Shown piece by piece: positions 26,884 through 35,833 of a stretch of DNA of 64,000 nt. The translations under genes and the position numbers were made by a program. Position 1 is the stretch's first letter, and each line of letters opens with the position of its first letter. Under the pieces are notes generated by a model. The model made no database searches and had not been told where the DNA came from. It was given only the letters and a program-made list of their open reading frames with translations. Origin of the DNA: Halanaerobium saccharolyticum (lineage in GTDB: Bacteria; Bacillota; Halanaerobiia; Halanaerobiales; Halanaerobiaceae); the NCBI RefSeq assembly GCF_004362045.1, contig NZ_SNWX01000012.1, positions 1-64,000 of the forward strand, in the 5' to 3' direction.

Positions 26884-27021
26884 ATGGCTCACGGTAAAGA
26901 TAAAAAAGGCTGGTGGCAGAAATTTGTTGATAAATTAGCTTCAGCAAATGAAAAACAGTATGGAGATGATGTTCCGGACTGCTGTGGAGATGGAAAAACA
27001 AAAAAAGAAAATGGAAAGTGA
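26884..27021 (+). CDS. Small Cys-pair protein (LDCC-motif-like)
   Basis: A 45-residue ORF with GGGAGGA nine bases upstream. It begins MAHGKDKKGWWQKFVDKLA and then has SANEKQYG and a PDCCGDG motif (Cys 33, 34) before a Lys-rich tail. The layout (basic-aromatic helix, then a Cys pair) recalls the short clostridial LDCC-motif putative metal-binding proteins, from memory only. It sits between the RseC-like gene and CopA on the same strand, so a copper-buffering role is possible. It has the codon use and ribosome site of a real gene. Confidence 0.75.
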   Translation: MAHGKDKKGWWQKFVDKLASANEKQYGDDVPDCCGDGKTKKENGK

Positions 27022-27090
27022 GAATAATCCTATTATGTCGATAGAACTAATTAGATAATAATTATTACAATTTAATGGAGGTGCAGAATA

Positions 27091-29583
27091 ATGGCAAGTA
27101 AGAAAATAACTTTAAAAATAACAGATATGAGCTGTGCCAGCTGTTCTCAGACAGTAGAAAAAGCTTTAAACAAAGCTGATGGAGTAAGTGAGGCACAGGT
27201 TAATTTTGCTGCTGAAAAAGCATATGTCACTTTTGATCCACAGCAAAACAGCAGAGGAAAATTAATTAAGGTTGTTGAAAACAGCGGTTATGGTGTTAAA
27301 GAAGAAAAGGCAAAGACATCTTTTAAGGTAGGTGGAATGACCTGTGCCAGCTGTTCTTCAGCAGTTGAGAAAGCTTTAAATAAAAGTGAAGGTGTTTATC
27401 AGGCCAATGTCAATATTGCAACTGAAAAAGGTCATGTAGAGTATAATTCAGAAGTCTTAAGCAAAAACGATTTGAGGGAGATTGTAAAGAATTCTGGTTA
27501 TGAGCTGCTCAGTTTTGAAGATGAAGAAACAGATAAAGGTAGTGAGAATGCTGAAGATGAACTCAGTGATGACATGAAAAAAGTTAAAGAAGCAAAGCAG
27601 AAAATGTGGGGTACCTGGGCTTTTACAATACCGATTATGCTCTGGATGATTCCGGAGATGTTCTTTGGGGTTGCCTGGCCTAATATGCAGATCTTTAATT
27701 TAGGAATGATTGTGCTGGCGATTCCACCACTTTTTGTTTTTGGTCGTAAAACTTTTATAACTGCCTACAGAGCAGTTACTCATGGAAGTGCAAATATGGA
27801 TGTGCTGATTGCAATGGGTACTGGTGCAGCTTTTATCACCGGACCTGCAGTTTTCTTTACTCCGATTGCAAATTATGCTGGAGTTTCAGCAATGATTATG
27901 GCTTTTCATTTAACCGGGCGCTATATTGAAGAAACCGCCAAGGGTAGGGCTTCTCAGGCAATTCGAAAATTACTGGAACTGGGAGCAAAAACTGCAACAA
28001 TTATTGAGAATGGAAATGAAAAAGAAGTTGCAATTGAGGATGTACAGCCTGGAGATATCATGCTGATAAAACCAGGAGAAAAAATCCCTACTGATGGAGA
28101 AATTGTAGAAGGTGAGACTACTGTTGACGAGTCAATGGCAACTGGAGAATCAATGCCTGTTAAGAGGAAAAAGGGAGACGAAGTAATTGGTGCCACTGTT
28201 AATCAGAATGGATTGATTAAGGTAAAAGCCACCAAAGTGGGTAAGGATACCTTCCTGTCTCAGGTAGTGAAAATGGTTGAAGAAGCTCAGGGAACCAAAG
28301 TTCCGATTCAGGAATTTGCTGATAAGATAACAGGAATCTTTGTCCCCACTGTTTTAGTTGTAGCGGCCTCAACCTTTGTCTTATGGCTGATCTTTCCTGA
28401 TGCATTAAGAGAAGTTGGTTTCTGGGCTCAATCATTTCTTCCCTGGGTTGATCCGACTTTAGGAACATTTACTCTGGCAATTTTCGCAACAATCGCTGTC
28501 TTAGTAATTGCCTGTCCCTGTGCTTTAGGACTGGCAACTCCAACTGCTCTGATGGTTGGAAGTGGAATTGGAGCTGAAAATGGAGTTCTAATCCGTAAAG
28601 GTGAGGCAATCCAGACAATGAAGGATGTACACACAATTGTTTTTGATAAAACTGGAACCATTACCAAGGGTAAACCCGAGGTAACAGATATAACTGCAGC
28701 TTCAGACAGCAGTGAAGAGGAATTGCTGCAGCTGGCTGCAAGTGTAGAAGCGGGTTCTGAACATCCTCTGGGAGAAGCAATAGTTCGAGGAGCTAAGGAC
28801 AGAGAAATTGAAATCAAAGAAATTAAAAACTTCAACTCTGTAACCGGTAAAGGGGTTAAAGCGGATGTTGAAGGTAAAGAAGTACTTGTTGGGAGCAGAA
28901 AATTAATGGAATCAGCTGGAATAGATACCTCTGATTTTGAAGATGAATTACAGAGACTGGAAAATGAAGCTAAAACCGCAATGCTGGCTGCAGCTGAGGG
29001 GAAAATGCTGGGAATAGTTGCTGTAGCAGATGCTTTAAAAGAAGATTCTATCCAGGCAATTGCTGAACTAAAAAAATTGGGCTTAGAAACAGCAATGATC
29101 ACGGGGGATAATCAGCGTACAGCTGAGGCAATAGCAAAAGAAGTTGGAATTGACCATGTAGTTGCCGAAGTTATGCCCGATGGTAAAGTAGATAAGGTAA
29201 AAGAACTGCAGTCTGAGTTTGGTGTGATTGCAATGGTTGGTGATGGAATCAATGATGCACCAGCTTTAACTCAGGCAAATGTTGGAATAGCAATTGGTAC
29301 CGGTACAGATATTGCAATAGAATCATCAGATATTACTCTTGTTCGCGGTGATTTATCTTCTGTAATTACAGCAGTTAAACTTTCCCGGGCAACATTTAGA
29401 AAAATTAAACAGAATTTATTCTGGGCCTTTTTCTACAACCTGATTGCGATTCCGGTTGCAATTTTAGGACTGCTGCATCCGGTAATTGCTGAGATGGCAA
29501 TGGCTACAAGTTCAATTAGTGTTGTCACAAACGCCAATCTCTTAAGACGCAAAAATGTTCAGGCAGATTATAAAGAAAATTAA
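27091..29583 (+). CDS. copA: Copper-exporting P1B ATPase CopA
   Basis: An 830-residue P1B-1 ATPase. Two N-terminal HMA domains carry MSCASC (about 11-16) and MTCASC (about 81-86). The membrane motif CPCALGLATP, TGESMPV, DKTGTITKGK, SEHPLGEA and VGDGINDAPAL are all intact. This is the standard Cu(I) exporter. GGAGGTG precedes the ATG. No operator is visible directly before it, so it is probably transcribed from the CsoR-type sites upstream with copZ, the RseC-like gene and the 45-residue protein. csoR follows 71 bases later. Confidence 0.94.
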   Translation: MASKKITLKITDMSCASCSQTVEKALNKADGVSEAQVNFAAEKAYVTFDPQQNSRGKLIKVVENSGYGVKEEKAKTSFKVGGMTCASCSSAVEKALNKSEGVYQANVNIATEKGHVEYNSEVLSKNDLREIVKNSGYELLSFEDEETDKGSENAEDELSDDMKKVKEAKQKMWGTWAFTIPIMLWMIPEMFFGVAWPNMQIFNLGMIVLAIPPLFVFGRKTFITAYRAVTHGSANMDVLIAMGTGAAFITGPAVFFTPIANYAGVSAMIMAFHLTGRYIEETAKGRASQAIRKLLELGAKTATIIENGNEKEVAIEDVQPGDIMLIKPGEKIPTDGEIVEGETTVDESMATGESMPVKRKKGDEVIGATVNQNGLIKVKATKVGKDTFLSQVVKMVEEAQGTKVPIQEFADKITGIFVPTVLVVAASTFVLWLIFPDALREVGFWAQSFLPWVDPTLGTFTLAIFATIAVLVIACPCALGLATPTALMVGSGIGAENGVLIRKGEAIQTMKDVHTIVFDKTGTITKGKPEVTDITAASDSSEEELLQLAASVEAGSEHPLGEAIVRGAKDREIEIKEIKNFNSVTGKGVKADVEGKEVLVGSRKLMESAGIDTSDFEDELQRLENEAKTAMLAAAEGKMLGIVAVADALKEDSIQAIAELKKLGLETAMITGDNQRTAEAIAKEVGIDHVVAEVMPDGKVDKVKELQSEFGVIAMVGDGINDAPALTQANVGIAIGTGTDIAIESSDITLVRGDLSSVITAVKLSRATFRKIKQNLFWAFFYNLIAIPVAILGLLHPVIAEMAMATSSISVVTNANLLRRKNVQADYKEN

Positions 29584-29654
29584 AGCTAGCATTATTTAAA
29601 GATAAATTGAGAATAATTGAATTTGAAATGGAAAAATAGAATGGGGGGGATTTG

Positions 29655-29930
29655 ATGAATTCTTTATGTGATTTAGATAAAAAAGAGTTAACAACTCGTT
29701 TACGAAGAATAGAAGGTCAGGTTCGTGGACTGCAGCGGATGGTGGAAGAAGATAAATACTGTGTTGATATCTTACATCAAATTAATGCAGTCCAGGGTGG
29801 ACTCAAAAAAGTTGGTTTAAAAATTCTGGATAAACATGTCCACGGCTGTGTACAGAGGGCCGTTAAAGACGAAGAAGGCGATGATGTAATTAATGAACTG
29901 ATGGAGGTACTGGCCAAATTTACTGATTAA
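29655..29930 (+). CDS. csoR: CsoR-family copper-sensing repressor
   Basis: A 91-residue DUF156 regulator. The Cu(I) ligands of CsoR are all present and fall at Cys 36, His 61 and Cys 65 (YCVDIL and KHVHGC), which favours copper sensing over the persulfide sensor CstR, which lacks the His. The RLRRIEGQVRGLQRMVEE helix is typical. ATG 29655 is used, behind GGGGGGA; a TTG three bases earlier is possible. It is last in the copA unit and is the natural repressor for the five 17-bp sites. Confidence 0.92.
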   Translation: MNSLCDLDKKELTTRLRRIEGQVRGLQRMVEEDKYCVDILHQINAVQGGLKKVGLKILDKHVHGCVQRAVKDEEGDDVINELMEVLAKFTD

Positions 29931-29989
29931 TTATGAATTAGCTTTGTTAAAGTGATTATTAATTAGACTTAAATCCTAATAGCATAAAT

Positions 29990-30020
29990 AAAGCCAGGGC
30001 ATAAAAACCCTGGCTTTATA
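29990..30020 (+). terminator. Terminator after csoR
   Basis: AAAGCCAGGG pairs with CCCTGGCTTT around CATAAAAA, followed by ATATG. A strong GC-rich stem but with a short T-run. Confidence 0.82.
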
Positions 30021-30148
30021 TGTTTAAAATTAATAAGTCAAGGAATTATTAAAATTGTAAAACAAGATACATGACATAACTCCTGAATTTGATATTTTAA
30101 AATTCTAAGAGTATAATTATAAATAGATTAATTTTTAGTGAATTATAA

Positions 30149-30177
30149 TTGACAAATTATTTAAATTGTGATTTAAT
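30149..30177 (+). promoter_or_regulatory. SigA promoter of the potassium operon
   Basis: TTGACA (30149-30154), a 17-base spacer and TTTAAT (30172-30177), with an extended TG at 30169-30170. Transcription would start near 30184, just before the riboswitch. The stretch 30021-30148 shows nothing else recognisable. Confidence 0.75.
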
Positions 30178-30194
30178 GATAAAAAGAAAATATA

Positions 30195-30316
30195 TCTGTT
30201 GTCTAATCTCATTTGAGAGCGGGGGACCCACTTTTTTGGGGCGAATCTATATTAGAAGAAGACCTTTACTTCTAGCCCGGCAGCTAACTCCGTAGACTTT
30301 ATTAAGGGACAGACTG
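30195..30316 (+). promoter_or_regulatory. c-di-AMP (ydaO/yuaA-type) riboswitch
   Basis: The core follows the ydaO consensus: AATC after P1, GAGCGGGGGACCCA, TTGGGGCGAATC, then CCCGGCAGCTAACTCCGTAGAC. GTCT (30201-30204) closes with AGAC (30294-30297), and TCTGT (30195-30199) can pair with ACAGA (30309-30313), extending P1. AGACTG (30311-30316) is also complementary to CAGTCT in the left arm of the downstream terminator, so it can act as antiterminator when P1 is open. Known members bind cyclic di-AMP and often precede potassium or osmolyte transport genes, with ligand turning expression off. Confidence 0.9.
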
Positions 30317-30342
30317 CCTGTCATGGCGTTAATTTACTATTG

Positions 30343-30371
30343 ACACTACAGTCTATCTGTAGTGTTTTTTT
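30343..30371 (+). terminator. Riboswitch-controlled terminator
   Basis: ACACTACAG (30343-30351) pairs with CTGTAGTGT (30357-30365) around TCTAT, followed by a T-run to 30371. Part of its left arm (30349-30354) can instead pair with 30311-30316, giving the switch. It lies 73 bases before the ktrB start. Confidence 0.88.
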
Positions 30372-30443
30372 GCATTTATTAGACTTTTTATTAATAATTT
30401 AATGAGGTACATAATTTAAGAAAATGGAATAGGGGAATCAGAA

Positions 30444-31766
30444 ATGAAGATCAGTAAGAAAAATTTAACCCCGGCTCAATATTTAGTTAGCGGCTATTTT
30501 ATAATAATTATGCTGGGGGCTTTACTTTTAATGCTGCCTATTGCCACTACTGATGGTCAGGGTTTAAATGCAGTTGATGCAGTTTTTACTGCCACTTCTG
30601 CTACCTGTGTTACAGGTTTAATTGTAGTTAATACCAAAGAAGCTTTTACTATTTTTGGTTCAACGGTCATTATGCTTTTGATTCAAATTGGTGGGCTGGG
30701 TATTATGTCTATGTCAACACTGTTTGCTTTTATTATTGGCAAAAAAATAAGCCTCAAAGAAAGATTAATTATCCAGGAAGATTTAAATCAGTATCAAATT
30801 TCTGGTATGGTGAAGTTGGTTCAGTATTTATTAGGCTTCACCTTTGCTATAGAAGGAACGGCAGCTGTAATCTTATTTGCCCGTCTGGTTCAGGATTATC
30901 CTGCCGGTAGAGCAATCTATTTAGCAATTTTTCATTCAGTGTCTGCTTTTAATAATGCTGGTTTTGATCTTTTTGGTAACAGTTTAGAGAACTTTACCGG
31001 AGATATAACCATAAATTTTGTTATTATGGCTTTAATTATCCTGGGAGGTATAGGTTTTGGAGTCATGGTAGAAGCCTATAATCGGGTTAAATTTAAAAAG
31101 TCAACTCTGCAGACTAAAATTGTAATTGTGATGACACTGGTACTCTTAGTTTTTGGTTTTATTGTCTTTTTTGCTTTAGAATATGATAATACTCTTGCTG
31201 GATTACCACTGCTTGATAAAACACTGGGGGCAATGTTTCTTTCTGTTACACCCAGAACAGCAGGTTTTAATACAGTTCCAACTGGAGCTTTAAAACAGTC
31301 TTCACTTTTTATTATCATCATCTTAATGTTTATAGGTGCTTCTCCCGGTTCAACTGGTGGAGGGATCAAGACAACTACTTTTGGAGTAATGCTTGTTACT
31401 CTAAAAAATATGATTACAGGTAAAGAAGACATGGAAGTATATAACCGCCGGTTTGAAAAAAAGATTATCTATGAGGCCTTTACAATTACAATGCTGGCTG
31501 CTGGTCTGGTTGTATTAGTAACTACTTTATTATTGATAATCGAGGACTTTCAATTTATAGATGTTTTATTTGAGACAGTTTCTGCCTTTGGTACGGTGGG
31601 ACTTTCAACTGGAATTACAGGTCAATTATCTGATATCAGCAGAGTCTTAATCACAATAACTATGTTTGCCGGTAGAGTTGGACCTTTGACTTTAGCACTG
31701 GCATTTGGAGAAAGAGTAAGAAAAGGTAAATATCACTATCCAACAGAAAAAGTAATGGTTGGTTAA
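30444..31766 (+). CDS. ktrB: KtrB/TrkH-type potassium channel subunit
   Basis: A 440-residue membrane protein of the SKT superfamily with four M1-P-M2 repeats. The pore-loop filter segments are visible: SATCVTGLIVV, FNNAGFDLFGNS, PRTAGFNTV and SAFGTVGLS, with the conserved Gly in each. The gate-loop region is GASPGSTGGGIKTTT in the third repeat. Its length and direct pairing with a KtrA-type subunit 21 bases downstream favour Ktr. First gene after the c-di-AMP riboswitch. Confidence 0.9.
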   Translation: MKISKKNLTPAQYLVSGYFIIIMLGALLLMLPIATTDGQGLNAVDAVFTATSATCVTGLIVVNTKEAFTIFGSTVIMLLIQIGGLGIMSMSTLFAFIIGKKISLKERLIIQEDLNQYQISGMVKLVQYLLGFTFAIEGTAAVILFARLVQDYPAGRAIYLAIFHSVSAFNNAGFDLFGNSLENFTGDITINFVIMALIILGGIGFGVMVEAYNRVKFKKSTLQTKIVIVMTLVLLVFGFIVFFALEYDNTLAGLPLLDKTLGAMFLSVTPRTAGFNTVPTGALKQSSLFIIIILMFIGASPGSTGGGIKTTTFGVMLVTLKNMITGKEDMEVYNRRFEKKIIYEAFTITMLAAGLVVLVTTLLLIIEDFQFIDVLFETVSAFGTVGLSTGITGQLSDISRVLITITMFAGRVGPLTLALAFGERVRKGKYHYPTEKVMVG

Positions 31767-31787
31767 TTTCGATAGGGGGAAGAATAA

Positions 31788-32441
31788 ATGAAACAGTTTG
31801 TTGTTGTAGGTTTGGGAAGATTTGGTGCCAGTGTTGCTGCAACTCTGGCAGAAAATGGACATGATGTTTTAGCTATTGACCGCGACCCAGAAAAAGTGCA
31901 GGCAATTAGTGGAGATGTAACTCATGCTGTAGAGGCTGATGCCACTGATGAGGAAGCTCTAAAAACTCTGGGAGTCAGAAACTTTGATGTAGCAGTAGTC
32001 AGTATTGGGGACAATGTTTCGGCAAATATCTTATGTACTTTAATCTTAAAGGAATTAAATTTGCCATATGTAATTGTCAAAGCTCCTGATACCTTACATG
32101 GTAAGGTTTTAACTAAAGTGGGAGCAGATAGAGTGGTTTATCCAGAAAGAGATATGGGAGTTAGAATTGCTCAAAATTTAATTTCTTCCAATGTTTTAGA
32201 TTATATTGAGTTTGCACCTGAGTATGGAGTTATTGAAATTCTGGCAAGTCAGAAAATGGTTGGAAGAACATTAAAAGAACTGGAGTTAAGAGCTAATTTT
32301 GATGTCAATGTAATGGCAATTAAACGAGGAGAGCAGCTCTACATTTCTCCGGGTGCTGATGATAAAATTATGGATGGAGATAAACTAGTTTTAATGGGTA
32401 AAAACGAAAACTTAGATAAAATGAGAGATTTCGGGAACTAA
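31788..32441 (+). CDS. ktrA: KtrA-type RCK regulatory subunit
   Basis: A 217-residue cytoplasmic subunit: RCK-N Rossmann domain (GLGRFGASVAATLAENGHDVLAIDRD, residues 1-125) that binds ATP/ADP and NAD, and an RCK-C domain (about 135-217) of the type that binds c-di-AMP in related KtrA proteins. It forms the gating ring of KtrB. If c-di-AMP binds, protein and riboswitch would respond to the same signal. Confidence 0.9.
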   Translation: MKQFVVVGLGRFGASVAATLAENGHDVLAIDRDPEKVQAISGDVTHAVEADATDEEALKTLGVRNFDVAVVSIGDNVSANILCTLILKELNLPYVIVKAPDTLHGKVLTKVGADRVVYPERDMGVRIAQNLISSNVLDYIEFAPEYGVIEILASQKMVGRTLKELELRANFDVNVMAIKRGEQLYISPGADDKIMDGDKLVLMGKNENLDKMRDFGN

Positions 32442-32490
32442 ATATTACCTGGTTACTTAAAGATAATCTTTTGTTAGGGAGTGTAAAAAG

Positions 32491-34317
32491 ATGAAAATAA
32501 AAACATTAAAAGGCAAAATGCTCCTTGGTTTTGCAGTTATGATTATTATAATAGCAGGAGTTGTGGGTTGGAGTATCTATAATTTTGAAACTTTATCAAA
32601 TGCTATAAATGATATTATGGTTGAAAATTACCGCAGTATTAAAGCCAGTGACAGTATGGTGGAGTCAATTGAGCGTCAGGATAGTGCTCTGCTGCTGCTT
32701 TTAAGATCTACAGAAGATCAGGGTCAGGAGATATTCAGGAGAAATGAAAAAGAATTTTATACCTGGCTGGCCCGAGCAGAAGATAATATTACTATCGAGG
32801 GTGAAGGCGAGATTTTAGAACAAATAAATGAAAAATATTTTAGTTTTGTTTCTAAATTTGATAAGTTTTATAATGCAGATGAAGATCAGCGCTGGGAGAT
32901 ATATAACCAGGAACTGCTTCCTTTATTTAATGAAATCAAAAGTGATATCCGTGAACTAAGAGAATTAAATAGGCAGGCAATGGTTGAAGCACAGCGTGAT
33001 GCAAATAGCAGAGCCAATCAGGCAATTATCTATACTATTGTGCTCGCCCTAACAGTAATTATAGTTTCTCTGATTTTTGCTGTTTATCTAACAAAGCAAA
33101 TCTTGCGGCCGATTAGGGAGCTGGAAAAAGGAATCCAAAAAGTTGCAGATAGAAATTTTCAACAGCAGGTAGAAGTCGCCTCTGAAGATGAAATTGGAGC
33201 ACTTGCTGATGAATTTAATGAGATGATTTCAAAGCTGCAGGAATACGAGAAACTTAATGTTAAAAAACTGGTAATGGAAAAAGAAAAGTCGGAAGCAGTA
33301 GTTAATAATTTAAGCAGCCCTTTAATTGTAACGGATCAGGATCATAAAATTGTATTAATTAATGAAACTGCAAAAGAGTTATTTTCTATCAAACAGGATG
33401 TGATTGATACCCACTTTTTAGAAGTGATTCAGGCAGAAGAGATTTTCGAATATATTAAAAATCCTGACGCCAAAGAAAAAAGAACATTTAAACTAAAGAA
33501 AGATGATAAAGAAAGACATTATAGAATATCTACAAAACAGGTAATAGATGAAGATGAAGAATATCAATTTACAGTTACTCTTTTAGAAGATATTACAAGG
33601 TTAAAAGAAATTGATAATATGAAATCAGAATTTGTTTCTACTGTTTCTCACGAATTTAGAACTCCGCTGACTTCAATGAATATGGGCTTAAGTATGGTAA
33701 TTAATGAAGATACAGGAGAGCTAAATGAGGAGCAGCGTGAACTGCTGGAAGCTGCTTATGAGGATGTTGAGCGGCTGACAGAGCTGGTAAATGATCTGCT
33801 TGATCTTTCAAAGATTGAATCAGGCAGAATTGAAATGGAATTTGATAAGGTTGATGTCAATAATCTTATAGAGAAAACACTTAATCCATTTTATAAACAG
33901 GCTGAAGAAAAGGAAATTGAACTCAAATTTAAACAGTCAGAGGATAATGTTTTCGCCTGGGCAGATCCTTCCAAAATCAGCTGGGTTATTTCCAATTTAG
34001 TTGGCAACGCACTTCGCTATGCAGATGAAGGAAAAATTGAGGTCTCTGCAGAAGTAAAGGGAAGAAGGGTGCTGGTTTCAGTTACAGATAATGGGCCTGG
34101 AATTCCAAAAGAATATCAATCCAAGATATTTGATAAGTTTGTGCGGGCAGGTAATGATAAAGATGAGAAAAGCGGTACAGGACTTGGTCTGGCTATTTCA
34201 AAGGAGATTATCACTGCCCATAATGGTAGAATCTGGGTAGATAGTGAAGAGGGTGAAGGTTCAACATTTTCGTTCTATATTCCACGGTTTGGCTATCAGG
34301 AGGAAAATAATGAGTAA
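32491..34317 (+). CDS. Sensor histidine kinase (HAMP-PAS-HisKA)
   Basis: A 608-residue sensor kinase. A membrane helix at about 10-28, a helical extracellular region of about 145 residues (four-helix-bundle type), a second membrane helix at about 176-201, then HAMP (RPIRELEKGIQKVADRNF), PAS (about 262-355), HisKA with the phosphorylated His 387 in SHEFRTPLTS, and an ATPase domain (NALRYAD, DNGPGIP, GTGLGLAI). It is not a KdpD homologue. GGGAGTG lies before the ATG. It sits inside the potassium block and precedes its two receiver proteins. Confidence 0.9.
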   Translation: MKIKTLKGKMLLGFAVMIIIIAGVVGWSIYNFETLSNAINDIMVENYRSIKASDSMVESIERQDSALLLLLRSTEDQGQEIFRRNEKEFYTWLARAEDNITIEGEGEILEQINEKYFSFVSKFDKFYNADEDQRWEIYNQELLPLFNEIKSDIRELRELNRQAMVEAQRDANSRANQAIIYTIVLALTVIIVSLIFAVYLTKQILRPIRELEKGIQKVADRNFQQQVEVASEDEIGALADEFNEMISKLQEYEKLNVKKLVMEKEKSEAVVNNLSSPLIVTDQDHKIVLINETAKELFSIKQDVIDTHFLEVIQAEEIFEYIKNPDAKEKRTFKLKKDDKERHYRISTKQVIDEDEEYQFTVTLLEDITRLKEIDNMKSEFVSTVSHEFRTPLTSMNMGLSMVINEDTGELNEEQRELLEAAYEDVERLTELVNDLLDLSKIESGRIEMEFDKVDVNNLIEKTLNPFYKQAEEKEIELKFKQSEDNVFAWADPSKISWVISNLVGNALRYADEGKIEVSAEVKGRRVLVSVTDNGPGIPKEYQSKIFDKFVRAGNDKDEKSGTGLGLAISKEIITAHNGRIWVDSEEGEGSTFSFYIPRFGYQEENNE

Positions 34318-34732
34318 AATATTAGTAGTAGATGATGAAAAAAATATCAGGCTTGTGGTTGGTAAAAGTCTGGAAAAAGCAGGCTTTGATGTAGTTTATG
34401 CAGTTGATGGAGTGGAAGCGGTTGATCAGGCAAATAAATTTAATCCTGATCTTGTGCTTTTAGATCTGAGACTGCCAAAAATGAATGGATTTTTAGTGTT
34501 GGAAGCTCTTAAAGGTGATACTCCAACTGAAGATATTCCAATAATTATTCTTTCGGCTTTATCAGAGGAAGATGATGTGCAGAAAGCAATTTCTCTGGGG
34601 GCTGAAGATTTTTTAGTAAAACCAATAAGTCAGAGTGATCTGCTGGCTGCTGTAGAAGAAAATATAAGGGTTGAAGAAAGAGGAAATAGTAAAGAAGAGG
34701 AAAATGAGGAGGAAAAAAATTATGAAGAATAA
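34310..34732 (+). CDS. Single-domain response regulator
   Basis: A 140-residue CheY-like receiver: acidic pocket DDE (8-10), phosphorylated Asp 52 in LLDLRLPKMNG, and Lys in LVKPIS. A short Glu-rich tail follows, with no DNA-binding or enzyme domain. ATG 34310 follows AGGAGG and overlaps the kinase stop by eight bases, so they are translationally coupled. Output must be through protein contact. Confidence 0.9.
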   Translation: MSKILVVDDEKNIRLVVGKSLEKAGFDVVYAVDGVEAVDQANKFNPDLVLLDLRLPKMNGFLVLEALKGDTPTEDIPIIILSALSEEDDVQKAISLGAEDFLVKPISQSDLLAAVEENIRVEERGNSKEEENEEEKNYEE

Positions 34733-35417
34733 AATATTAATCGTTGATGATGAAAAAAATATTCGACTGACTTTAAAAACTGCTTTATCAAAAGCTGGTT
34801 ATGAGGTAGAAACTGCTGTTAATGGTGAAGATGGTTTAAGTAAACTACAGGAAGAAGAATATCCAATTGTGCTATTGGATATGAAAATGCCAGGTATGGA
34901 TGGAATTCAATTTTTAAAAAAAATTACAGATGATGAAATTGAAACTAAAGTAATAATGATCACAGGTTATGGAAGTGTAGAAACTGCTGTGGAAACTCTA
35001 AAGCTGGGGGCGGTTGATTATCTGCGCAAACCATTTAAGCCAGAAGAAATCATTAAAATTGTAGAAGATGTTTTTGATCGTTATGAAGTGGAAAATAGCG
35101 AAAAAGAAGTAGAAACATTTGATGAATATATTATGCTGGCTAAAAATGCAATTAATAAAAGGAATTTTTCAAAAGCGAAGGAAATGCTGCAGAAAGCTAC
35201 TTCTTTAGATTCCGAAAAACCGGAACCCTTTAATCTACTGGGAATCATTTACGAAATGCAGCATAAACAGGCAGAGGCCATGAAAATGTATAGAGCAGCT
35301 TTAGCACTAGAACCTGGATATAAGCCGGCTAATGATAATATTGAGCGTGCTGGTGAGAGTATGGGTTCAATTGATCTGGACAATGTTAATTTTGGGGATG
35401 ACGAGGAGGAAAAATAA
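34722..35417 (+). CDS. Response regulator with TPR output domain
   Basis: A 231-residue protein. A receiver domain (residues 1-120, Asp 53 in LLDMKMPGMDG, Lys in LRKPF) is joined to a C-terminal helical repeat (about 140-215: MLAKNAINKRNFSKAKEML, FNLLGIIYEMQHKQAEAMKMY), i.e. two TPRs, and an acidic tail. No DNA-binding domain. ATG 34722 is chosen for GAGGAGGA upstream; it overlaps the preceding gene by 11 bases. TPRs suggest binding to a partner protein, perhaps a transporter subunit. Confidence 0.87.
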   Translation: MKNKILIVDDEKNIRLTLKTALSKAGYEVETAVNGEDGLSKLQEEEYPIVLLDMKMPGMDGIQFLKKITDDEIETKVIMITGYGSVETAVETLKLGAVDYLRKPFKPEEIIKIVEDVFDRYEVENSEKEVETFDEYIMLAKNAINKRNFSKAKEMLQKATSLDSEKPEPFNLLGIIYEMQHKQAEAMKMYRAALALEPGYKPANDNIERAGESMGSIDLDNVNFGDDEEEK

Positions 35418-35831
35418 ATGTTTATAGTGATTATAGGCTGTGGCAGAACCGGTTCTCTGCTGGCAGGAAACCTCTCCCGCTCCGGTCATGAAGTAGTTGT
35501 GATTGAACATGATCCAGAGTCATTTGCTCTGCTCCCTGTTGATTTTTCCGGTTTTCAGATTGAGGGGGATGCCGCAGAAAATGATATTTTAAAAGAAGGA
35601 AAAATTGAGTCAGCTGATCTGGTTATAGTGAGTACTGGTAATGACCAGATAAATTATCTGGTATCACAGATGGCAAAGGTTAATTTTGATGTGCCAAGGA
35701 TTATGGTCAGAACAATTGACCCGGCAGTAGAGAAAATGTATGAAAATGAAGATAGAGTGGAAAGCTTTTCGCAAATTTCTCTTTTAGCTGAAAATATGAT
35801 TAATAAAATTGAGCGAGAAGGGATGAGATAA
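35418..35831 (+). CDS. TrkA N-domain (RCK-N) protein
   Basis: A 137-residue single RCK-N Rossmann domain (IIGCGRTGSLLAGNLSRSGHEVVVIEHD) with no C-terminal RCK-C part. It begins immediately after the previous stop. As a lone nucleotide-binding domain it would need the next gene's product to make a full TrkA-like ring. Family length is normally about 215 or 450 residues, so this is a half-size member. Confidence 0.87.
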   Translation: MFIVIIGCGRTGSLLAGNLSRSGHEVVVIEHDPESFALLPVDFSGFQIEGDAAENDILKEGKIESADLVIVSTGNDQINYLVSQMAKVNFDVPRIMVRTIDPAVEKMYENEDRVESFSQISLLAENMINKIEREGMR

Positions 35832-35833
35832 AT

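Noticed and set aside
26884-27021. Dismissing the 45-residue ORF as noise
   Set aside because: Kept as a gene because of its strong ribosome site, Cys pair and position; the opposite view was considered.
28428-29102. Long minus-strand ORF inside copA
   Set aside because: Ser/Ile-rich shadow of the copA frame with no ribosome site or recognisable domain.
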